Assembly (NCBI GenBank): GCA_016200125.1
Contig: JACQFK010000493.1
Coordinates: 1 to 8,886, forward strand
DNA: 8,886 nt
Direction: 5' to 3'
Origin: Planctomycetota bacterium
GTDB lineage: Bacteria > Planctomycetota > MHYJ01 > JACPRB01
The number at the start of each line of letters is the position of its first letter. The stretch's first letter is position 1. The notes beneath the pieces are model-generated. The model saw nothing but the letters and a program-made list of their open reading frames with translations. It was not told where the DNA came from and made no database searches. A program made the translations under genes and the position numbers. This document shows positions 1 through 6,498 of this stretch, piece by piece.

Positions 1-677
1 CGCACGAGAGGCTGCTCGCCGTCGTAGAGCGTCACCGTCTTGAGCCAGGGATCGATCTTCCCCTCGGGCGCGTCCTTCAGGAAGGGATCCTTGGTCGCGC
101 TGTAGCGGACCTTGATCTTGCCGTCGGGGCCCATGACGCGGCGCGACGACGCGAACTGCTCGACGCGGGCCTGGCCGACCCCCACATGCGTGAAGGGCTG
201 GAGGTTGTGGACGGCGGTCGCGACGGCCTTGGCGGCATCGTCGGTGACCTTCGCCAGCCAGTCGAGATCGAGATGCTTGAGCGGCTTCTCCGTCGCCGCG
301 ATGAGCTCCTCGGCGCGCGCGTTGGCGACGGGGCCGCTGTGGGTATGGGTCGTCTGCACGGCGACCTGGCGGACGGGCACAGCGGCGGCCTGGGCCATCT
401 TGCTGCGGAAGAGATCGTGGGCCGTCCCCGCGACCTCGCACCAGTCCATCACGCCGATGACGACCCGGGTCCTGCCGTCGTCGAGCACGATGCCCTTCAG
501 CACGAGAGGTTGAAGGACCTCGTTGACGGGCTTGATCCAGCCGCCGACCAGCGGATGGCCGATCGGGGGCGTCACGTCGGAGGCGAAGATCGCCATGCGC
601 AGGGGGCCCGGAGGCGTCGTCTCGGTCGACGAGCATCCGACGAGGAGAAGGACCAGAACTAGTCGGGCTTGGGCCAT
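1..677 (-). CDS. Neutral/alkaline ceramidase-like lipoprotein, C-terminus beyond the left edge
   Basis: Seen: an open frame of 225 complete codons runs from ATG at 677 off the left edge. It is not interrupted. The N-terminus has a short hydrophobic stretch ending in a lipobox (LVGC, Cys15), so a mature lipoprotein anchored in the membrane is expected. Next comes a beta-strand start typical of the family (residues 29-47, ASDVTPPIGHPLVGGW) and the motif HTHSGP at 111-116. In neutral ceramidases the histidines of this motif belong to the zinc site. Known: members hydrolyse the N-acyl amide of ceramide, but many bacterial relatives in PVC phyla are uncharacterised. Inference: a zinc amidase or related hydrolase of the envelope; ceramide as substrate is not shown. 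The start overlaps the stop of the upstream gene by 19 bases in another frame, implying translational coupling. A weak GGAA lies about 10 bases before the ATG. The signal sequence decides the start. Confidence 0.82.
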   Translation of the reverse strand, partial: MAQARLVLVLLLVGCSSTETTPPGPLRMAIFASDVTPPIGHPLVGGWIKPVNEVLQPLVLKGIVLDDGRTRVVIGVMDWCEVAGTAHDLFRSKMAQAAAVPVRQVAVQTTHTHSGPVANARAEELIAATEKPLKHLDLDWLAKVTDDAAKAVATAVHNLQPFTHVGVGQARVEQFASSRRVMGPDGKIKVRYSATKDPFLKDAPEGKIDPWLKTVTLYDGEQPLV

Positions 678-3600
678 TTCAGGTTCCGGTGGAGGAAGTT
701 GAAGGTGCCTACGCCGTTGATCTTGTGCGGCCCGTCGAAGACCTCGAGCTCCGTGCGGTCGCCGATCTTGAGCTCGTCGTAGAGCCGCCTCACCTTGGCG
801 AACTCGTAGGCGACGCGCTCGTCGGGCGCGACGCCGTCGCCGTGGCCGCGCTCGACCATGAAAGGCCGGGGCGCGATCAGCGCCGCCATCTCGGCGTAGT
901 TGAACGTGTGGGCGAGGTTCCACTCGAAGATCTCGTACTCGCCGGTCGTGACGTAGCTGTAGGGGCTGTCGACCGCCGCGTTCTTCCAGATCCACTCGTT
1001 GAAGTCCGCCGAGCAGATCGAGAGGCAGTAGCGCTTCACCACGGCCGGGACCCGCATCGCCGTCTTGCCGCCGTAGCTCAGGCCGTAGAAGGCGATGCGC
1101 TCCGGATCGACGAAGGGCTGGGCCGCCAGCCAGTCGGTGATCGCCTGGTGCTGGGGGATGATGAACGAGAAGAGGTGCTTCCCGAGCAGGTTGGCCTTGC
1201 GTTGCAGGGTGCGGAACTTGTCCTGGCCGATGTAGGGGTTCTGCGGCGCGAAGACGACGAAGCCGCGCTCCGCGAGCCGGCAGGCGTACTGGCCGTAGGC
1301 CGGGACGTTCTTCTTCGGATCCGCGACGTCCTGCGGACGCCCTTCGAGGCCGTGCTGGCAGACGACCACGGGCCGCCGCTCGCCGTCCTTCAGGTCCTTC
1401 GGGAGCAGGAGGATGCCATAGGCGTAGACGTCCGGGAAGACGTCGAGCATGACCTCGTAGCCGCGGTACTTGGGCTCGTCATAGACCAGGCGGCTCCGCG
1501 GATTGGGCGGCAGCATCGCCGTGTCGAACTTCCCGATGACCTCGTCGTAGAACTGGGTCCGCAGGGGCTCGGTGGACTTCTCGAAGCCGGCCAGCGACTT
1601 CCGGTCGGTCTTCCTCCAGAAGTAATCCTCGCGAACGCGTTCGCTGCGGCGCAGGAGGACCTGGGTGTCCTCGACGAGCTGCTCGAACTGCCGCTTGAGG
1701 CGCTTCTGAACGTCGACCCCCTCGGATTCCTTCTTCACGGGGGAGAGGGGGTTCTTGAGCTTGTCGACATCGAGAAGGTCGGGGATCTTGGGGGCGGGGA
1801 GGCCCTTGACCAGCTCCATGAAGCGCGCGAACTCCTTCTGCGACTCCGCCAGGGCCGGCGTCGTCCAGACTCCCGGGGCCGCGCCGCCGCGGCCCGGGCG
1901 CGGGGCGGGAGGGCCTTTGATCTCGATCGCCGGGCCCGCCGCCGTGATCAGCGCGCGAGGCGCGATGAGGCTCGCGATCTCCGCGTCGCCGAATTCCCGG
2001 AGCAGGCCGAACACGTTGCGGTAGATCGGCTCCTGCCAGGCTTTCTGGCGGGACTCGAAGTAGCCGCCGACCCAGGTCACGTCGATGCGAGGATCCACCG
2101 CGCCCGCGTAGAGGGCGAGGAGGCCCCCTTCGCCGACGCCGAAGACGCCGATCTGGTGCGAGGGGGTCCGGCCGTTCCGGTCGAGGAAGTCGATGAAGGC
2201 GAGCGCCTTCTGGATCTCGTAGCCGATGAGCGTGCGGCCCATTTCGAAGGCGGGGCGGTAGACGAACTCGCGGTGAGGCTGGTTGGTGGCCTTGCCGACC
2301 TGCGAGACGGAGCAGGCGTCGCTCCGGTCGATCAGCGAGAGCACGACGACGTAGCAGCCGTGTTCTGCGAGACGCCGGGCGATCTGCTGCTCCTCGGGAA
2401 GGCCGGGGGCGATGCCGGCGACCATCTCGGGCGTCTGGTCGGCGTCGGGGAAGACGATGGCCAGCGGACTGTCCACGGCCTTGGGGAGCAGCAGCAGGCC
2501 TTCGGCTTCGACGCCCCGCAGCACGGGCCAGCGGATCGTCCGGGCCTGGAAGGCCCCCGAGGTCGCAACCGCGGCGCCGAGCCCTTTCTGCGTCGCCTGG
2601 ACCGGGAACTCGGGGACGCCGTCCGGGGTCCGTTCGTCGACAAGTCCGAGGATCTTCCGGAGGTGTTCGCGGTTGGGCGCAATCGATTTCTCGTAGGCTT
2701 CCTTGGAGGCTGTGTCGCGCTTCCACAATGACGCACGCTTGGCGACCGAGGCGTCGATCTCGCGGAGGAGGGAGCGGTCGATGCCCGCCACCATCTCGGC
2801 GGCGAGATCGCCCTGCTTCTCGAGCGGCGAGGTGCCCGCCAGCGTGTCGGCCGACCGCTTCGCGGCAGTCCAGAAGACCGCGTTGGAGATCATCCGCACG
2901 TAGGCGGGATTCTTGAAGTCGTCCTGGTCGCCCAGCGACGTGTAGAAGATCCGGCCGCCCTTGTGGACGCGGGTCCAGGCAACCGGCTCCGTCTTGCCGC
3001 CGGCCGTGCCGATGAGGAGCGTCTCGGTGTCCGCGGCGTTCGACTCGTTCTTGTAGAGGCTGGACTTCGAGTTCAGCGAGCCCACGCCGTCGAAGATCGG
3101 GTGATTCTTCGCCTTCTCGGTGAGCGTGACGGCGCAATCCGGGCCTTTGCCGTAGTGGTTCGTGTAGCTGCCGCCCAGGACCTCCTTGTCGAGGTCGAGC
3201 CAGGTCTGGAACGCATGGCTCGCCGTCCGGATCCCGACGATCGGCTTTCCGGCCTCGCAGTAGCGCTTCACCCGCTCCAGCGCCTCGCCCGTGATCTTAA
3301 GGCGCCGCGTGAAGAGCACCATGACGTCGGCCGTGTCGAGATTCTCGAGCCCGGGGACCTCCTCGTCCGTCTTCCGGAACGCGCGGCTGCACTGCACGTT
3401 GAAGTTCTTTTCCAGATGTTCCTGGAGCGCGGCGAGCGTGAGGTCCGAGTCGTACTCCAGGGAGCCCGAGACGAGGCAGACCTTGAGCGGCGCCGACTTG
3501 CCGGGCGTCGCACCGGCGACGGGGCCGTCTCCCTGCAGATAGGCGAAGAAGTCCAGGATCTGGGGATCGCTGAGGGGATCCAGCAGTTTCTCCGGCATCA

Positions 3601-3802
3601 GCGAGAGCGCCGCCGGCTTGAGGATCTCGATCTTGTCGCGGCCGATGACCGTGCGGACGTTGTTCGCGTCAAGCACGGTCACGGCGGCATCGGATTGCTC
3701 GACGAGCAGCCCCGTGAGGACCTGGCCGCTCTTGGTGAGAAGCTGGTGGGCCGCGTACTCGGGCCGGATCATCGCGCTCGGGTCGATGATGCTGAGCGCC
3801 AT
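659..3802 (-). CDS. Downstream part of a split gene: cytochrome c remnant, ThuA domain and tandem alpha/beta-hydrolases
   Basis: The frame is open from the TAG at 3980 to the TAG at 659. The first ATG is at 3802, giving 1047 aa. Residues below count from that ATG. Residues 1-92 finish a planctomycete-type heme-binding domain (MPEKLLDPLSD and FAYLQ near 69-90); its CxxCH lies upstream of this ATG. Residues about 106-315 are a ThuA-like domain (IVGIRTASHAF, LGGSYTNHYG, IFYTSLGDQDDF). Residues about 400-625 are an alpha/beta-hydrolase fold with GVGEGG at 555-560 in place of GxSxG. A Pro/Gly-rich linker (630-645) and a charged helical stretch (about 690-745) follow. Residues about 770-1040 form a second hydrolase resembling acetyl xylan esterases, with nucleophile Ser909 in GLSYGG, APRPF at 977-981 and probable catalytic His1026 (GPHKING). 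Starting at 3802 would bisect the cytochrome domain and leave no signal peptide, so this is most likely the C-terminal half of the protein that starts at 6424. Translation as a separate protein is possible but less likely. The stop overlaps the next gene. Confidence 0.85.
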   Translation of the reverse strand: MALSIIDPSAMIRPEYAAHQLLTKSGQVLTGLLVEQSDAAVTVLDANNVRTVIGRDKIEILKPAALSLMPEKLLDPLSDPQILDFFAYLQGDGPVAGATPGKSAPLKVCLVSGSLEYDSDLTLAALQEHLEKNFNVQCSRAFRKTDEEVPGLENLDTADVMVLFTRRLKITGEALERVKRYCEAGKPIVGIRTASHAFQTWLDLDKEVLGGSYTNHYGKGPDCAVTLTEKAKNHPIFDGVGSLNSKSSLYKNESNAADTETLLIGTAGGKTEPVAWTRVHKGGRIFYTSLGDQDDFKNPAYVRMISNAVFWTAAKRSADTLAGTSPLEKQGDLAAEMVAGIDRSLLREIDASVAKRASLWKRDTASKEAYEKSIAPNREHLRKILGLVDERTPDGVPEFPVQATQKGLGAAVATSGAFQARTIRWPVLRGVEAEGLLLLPKAVDSPLAIVFPDADQTPEMVAGIAPGLPEEQQIARRLAEHGCYVVVLSLIDRSDACSVSQVGKATNQPHREFVYRPAFEMGRTLIGYEIQKALAFIDFLDRNGRTPSHQIGVFGVGEGGLLALYAGAVDPRIDVTWVGGYFESRQKAWQEPIYRNVFGLLREFGDAEIASLIAPRALITAAGPAIEIKGPPAPRPGRGGAAPGVWTTPALAESQKEFARFMELVKGLPAPKIPDLLDVDKLKNPLSPVKKESEGVDVQKRLKRQFEQLVEDTQVLLRRSERVREDYFWRKTDRKSLAGFEKSTEPLRTQFYDEVIGKFDTAMLPPNPRSRLVYDEPKYRGYEVMLDVFPDVYAYGILLLPKDLKDGERRPVVVCQHGLEGRPQDVADPKKNVPAYGQYACRLAERGFVVFAPQNPYIGQDKFRTLQRKANLLGKHLFSFIIPQHQAITDWLAAQPFVDPERIAFYGLSYGGKTAMRVPAVVKRYCLSICSADFNEWIWKNAAVDSPYSYVTTGEYEIFEWNLAHTFNYAEMAALIAPRPFMVERGHGDGVAPDERVAYEFAKVRRLYDELKIGDRTELEVFDGPHKINGVGTFNFLHRNLKWPKPD

Positions 3803-3871
3803 CAGGTCGGTGTTCTTCCGGTCGGCGCTCGTCAGCTCGGGGCCGATCTTGTTGCCCTCGTCCCACAGCTG

Positions 3872-3886
3872 GTGGCAGACCGCGCA
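3872..3886 (-). other. CxxCH heme c attachment motif (CAVCH)
   Basis: The codons read Cys-Ala-Val-Cys-His, followed closely by EGNKIGPELT and ADRKNTD, the expected pattern of the planctomycete heme-binding (cytochrome c-like) domain. The motif corresponds to codons 847-851 counted from the ATG at 6424. It lies 93 bases after the in-frame TAG and 69 bases before the first downstream ATG. It is therefore coding only if translation passes the TAG, or starts at a non-ATG codon. Heme c is attached outside the cytoplasm, so the motif makes sense only behind the signal peptide encoded at 6424. Confidence 0.85.
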
Positions 3887-3979
3887 GCTCTTCGTGAAGA
3901 TCGCCTTCCCGCGCAGCCGGTCGCCTTCGCCCTTGCCCTTGCTCAGGATGTTGCGGATCGACGCGATCTGGGCCCGCTT

Positions 3980-3982
3980 CTA
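3980..3982 (-). other. In-frame amber codon splitting the dehydrogenase-cytochrome-ThuA-esterase gene
   Basis: A TAG stands between GAATPG and KRAQIASIRNIL in one unbroken frame shared by the ATG at 6424 and the stop at 659. From knowledge of the family, this linker usually reads something like 'HWGK...TPGEK.A.I' and leads straight into the cytochrome c domain. A single change from GAG (Glu) is therefore the simplest origin; CAG, AAG or TGG are also one step away. No frameshift and no second stop is seen in about 1,100 codons downstream. Mutation, sequence error and readthrough cannot be separated from this window alone. Confidence 0.9.
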
Positions 3983-6424
3983 GCCGGGCGTCGCGGCGCC
4001 GACCTTGCCCCAGTGCTTCTGGAGCAGGGTATTGAGCTTCTCGTCGTTGAACGCGGCGATGCGCTGGAGGTCGGTCAGCGGGACGTCGGCGGGCTTGATC
4101 GCGCCGGCCGCGACGGACTGGAGCAGGGCCATCGCGGACGCCGGACGCGACGTAAGAAGCGACAGCGCCCGCGGGCGCATCGCGCCGGAGAGTTCCGGCC
4201 AGGCCTGAAGGATCGCCGGGGCGATGGCGGGATCCTGGAAGGCCTGGAGGGCGCCCAGCGCGGCGCTCCGCAGGGCCGCGCCCGGCGAACGGAGGAAGGG
4301 CAGCAGCATCGGCACGCAATCGGCCTTGCCGATCTGTCCGAAGAGCCCGAGGAGCGCGACGGCGTCGGCTTCTTTCGCCTTGCCGCCGGAGAGCCTGCGG
4401 ATCGCCTCGGCGTAGGCCTCGCTGCTGCCGAGGCGGATGGCGATGGACAGCCTGAGGACGCTGCCGGAGTCGGTCTCGACGATTTCCCGCAGCCGGCCCT
4501 CCAAGCTCCCGGGCATCCGCTCCAGCTTGCGCCCCTCGAGGGCCTTGTCCCAGCCCTGGAGGACGAGCTCGAGATTCTCGCGGGTCCCGGAGGCGTCCAG
4601 CAGCGAGACGCAGGCCGCGTAGTCGCCCTCGACCATGAAGCGCCGCGCGACGCGTTCGACGATGAACCTCTTCGTGAGGGGCGCGTTCCAGTCGAGCATC
4701 CGGAGCACGAGATCGCGGTCGGAGACGGCTTTGCTCTCGATGGCCCACCAGAGCAGCATCGGGATCTGCGGGTCGTTGAGATCCTCGGACCGCTTGAGCA
4801 GTTCGGCGACGACCGGCAGTCCGTCGCTCGCGGGCAGGCGCTTGGCGGTGCAGGCCATCGTATTGCGCACGAGCGGGCTGGGTTCAGTCTTCGCCAGAGC
4901 GACCAGGGCGTCGCGGAAGGCCGATCCGACCTTCCGGGTGTCGCCCTGCAGACGGATCGCCCAGGCGCGCACATCCTCGTTGGGATGCTTGAGCAGGTCG
5001 AGGGCGAGCGTCTCGTCGAAACCGCCGCACCCGTTCAGCGCCCAAAGCGCTTCGGCGTTCGTGGCTTCCGCGAGAGCCTTCTTGAGCGCGGGGATCGCCG
5101 CGGCGTCCTTCCGCTCGGTGAGGATCCGGCGCGCCTCGGCGCGATACCAGACGTTCGGATGCTTCAGGACGTCGACGAGCTCCACGCTCGACAGCTTGGG
5201 CAGGAAGGGCCGGGCGAACGCGGGCGCATCCTTGTGGGAGATCCGGTAGATGCGGCCGTTGGTCTTGTCCCAGTTGTCGCGCGGATCGACGTGGTTGGCG
5301 CGCGCGTCGTACCAGTCGACGATGTAGAGCGCGCCGTCGGGGCCGATGAGCGTGTCGACCGGCCGGAACCACTTGTCGTTCGAGAGCAGGAGGTCGCCGC
5401 CGAAGCGGTTGACGAAGCTCGACCCCTTCTTCTCGACGACGTGCCAGTAGATGTCGTTCGAGAGGATGTTGGCGGCGATGTACTGGTCGTTGAAGGAGGC
5501 GGGGAAGGCGCCGCCCTGGTAGATCGTCCCGCCGATCGTGACGTGGCCGCTCTTGAACCCCGTGTAGGGCACATGCTCGAAGTAACCGTAGGTGTTCGGG
5601 TTGTGGAGCGGCCCGTGCTTGCTGAAACCCTTCAGGTAATAGGCGCCCTGGACCTGGTGGAGCATCGCGGAGCCGCCGAAATTCGTCCCCGCGATCGTGT
5701 TGCCGTGGCGGTCGAAGTCGAGGCCCCAGGTGTTGCCGCCGCCTTCGGCGAAGAGTTCGAACTCCTTCGTGACGGGATGATAGCGCCAGACGCCCTGCTG
5801 GAACTCGATCCCGCGGATCCGGGACGTGCTGGTGCTGCCGGCCGCCCCGTAGAGCCAGCCGTCGGGGCCCCACTGGAGCGAGTTGGCGAGCGAGTGGGTG
5901 TCGTCCATGCCGAAGCCCGTGAGGAGCACCTCGGGGTCGCCATCCGGCACGTCGTCGCCGTTCTTGTCGGCGTAGTAAAGCAGATAAGGCGGCTGGGCGA
6001 CGAAGACGCCGCCGTGGCCGAGGCACATGCCGCTCGCGATGTTCAACCCGGTGACGAAGTCCTTGGCCGACTCGAAGCGGCCGTCCCCGTCCTTGTCCTC
6101 GAGGATCGTGATCCGGTCCGCGCCTTTGGGCCCCTTCGGGGGCGGCTCGGGGAGCCGGTCGTAGGTCGTGCGGAGATACTCATCGACCTTGACCGCCTTG
6201 AGCCCCGCGGGATTGGGGTACTGCAGGTACTGGATGAGCCAGAGGCGGCCCCGGTCGTCGAAGCTGATCGTCAGCGGCTGCCGGATGAGGGGTTCGGCGG
6301 CGACGAGGCGGACCTCGAAGCCGTCGGCGACCTTCATCCGCTTGACGGCTTCTTCCGGAGAGAGGTTTTGGGCGAGGGCCGTCGACGCGAGGAACAGCGA
6401 TAGCGCGAGCGTGTGGACTTTCAT
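3980..6424 (-). CDS. PVC-type membrane-bound dehydrogenase: beta-propeller with HEAT-like repeats (upstream part of split gene)
   Basis: Seen: 814 codons from ATG at 6424 to the TAG at 3980. Residues 1-19 are a cleavable signal peptide (hydrophobic core, then STALAQ). Residues about 30-400 match the planctomycete/verrucomicrobial 'putative membrane-bound dehydrogenase' propeller, related to sugar (sorbosone/glucose) dehydrogenases: ADGFEVRLVAAEP, FDDRGRLW, NSLQWGPDGWLYG, LIGPDGALYIVDWYD, NGRIYRIS. Two Asp-rich loops resemble calcium sites: DKDGDGRFE at 110-118 and DKNGDDVPDGD at 153-163. Residues about 410-790 are HEAT-like helical repeats (LKHPNVWYRAEARRIL, LKHPNEDVRAWAIRL). In this family a CxxCH cytochrome domain normally follows, and it is present in the same frame right after the TAG. 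Role by family: periplasmic oxidation with electron transfer to the fused heme; substrate unknown. The open frame extends upstream to 7618, but that part runs across the nitrilase gene; the signal peptide fixes the start at 6424. It lies 74 bases after the nitrilase stop, with only a weak ribosome-binding site (GGGG). Confidence 0.9.
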   Translation of the reverse strand: MKVHTLALSLFLASTALAQNLSPEEAVKRMKVADGFEVRLVAAEPLIRQPLTISFDDRGRLWLIQYLQYPNPAGLKAVKVDEYLRTTYDRLPEPPPKGPKGADRITILEDKDGDGRFESAKDFVTGLNIASGMCLGHGGVFVAQPPYLLYYADKNGDDVPDGDPEVLLTGFGMDDTHSLANSLQWGPDGWLYGAAGSTSTSRIRGIEFQQGVWRYHPVTKEFELFAEGGGNTWGLDFDRHGNTIAGTNFGGSAMLHQVQGAYYLKGFSKHGPLHNPNTYGYFEHVPYTGFKSGHVTIGGTIYQGGAFPASFNDQYIAANILSNDIYWHVVEKKGSSFVNRFGGDLLLSNDKWFRPVDTLIGPDGALYIVDWYDARANHVDPRDNWDKTNGRIYRISHKDAPAFARPFLPKLSSVELVDVLKHPNVWYRAEARRILTERKDAAAIPALKKALAEATNAEALWALNGCGGFDETLALDLLKHPNEDVRAWAIRLQGDTRKVGSAFRDALVALAKTEPSPLVRNTMACTAKRLPASDGLPVVAELLKRSEDLNDPQIPMLLWWAIESKAVSDRDLVLRMLDWNAPLTKRFIVERVARRFMVEGDYAACVSLLDASGTRENLELVLQGWDKALEGRKLERMPGSLEGRLREIVETDSGSVLRLSIAIRLGSSEAYAEAIRRLSGGKAKEADAVALLGLFGQIGKADCVPMLLPFLRSPGAALRSAALGALQAFQDPAIAPAILQAWPELSGAMRPRALSLLTSRPASAMALLQSVAAGAIKPADVPLTDLQRIAAFNDEKLNTLLQKHWGKVGAATPG

Positions 6425-6452
6425 GAAACCCCAGCCAGAAGAGGCCTCCCGC

Positions 6453-6484
6453 TCCCCCCTAATGTACGGCGGGCGCAGGGGGGA
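6453..6484. repeat. Inverted repeat between the nitrilase and dehydrogenase genes
   Basis: Two perfect 8-base arms (TCCCCCCT at 6453-6460 and AGGGGGGA at 6477-6484) flank a 16-base loop containing GTAC. In minus-strand RNA this forms a C-run/G-run stem in the 74-base gap between the nitrilase stop and the dehydrogenase ATG. No U-run follows, so it is not a classical intrinsic terminator. It could be a processing or attenuation hairpin within the operon, or a copy of a dispersed intergenic repeat. Confidence 0.5.
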
Positions 6485-6498
6485 AGGGAACTGATTCG

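Noticed and set aside
689..2731. Plus-strand open frame of 680 codons antisense to the hydrolase domains
   Set aside because: Same explanation: no domain motifs, low-complexity composition, and complete overlap with a well-supported minus-strand coding region.
3956..3968. Small hairpin (GATCG, 3-base loop, CGATC) 11 bases after the in-frame TAG, as a possible recoding signal
   Set aside because: A 5-base stem is too short to set apart from chance in GC-rich DNA. The base after TAG is A rather than the C of known leaky contexts, and no pyrrolysine or suppressor gene is visible in the window.
2963..6403. Very long plus-strand open frame (1146 codons) antisense to the dehydrogenase/ThuA gene
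   Set aside because: Its translation is rich in Arg, Ala, Val, Asp, Glu and Gly without recognisable motifs. It mirrors the codon bias of a GC-rich gene on the other strand, which carries clear domain motifs.
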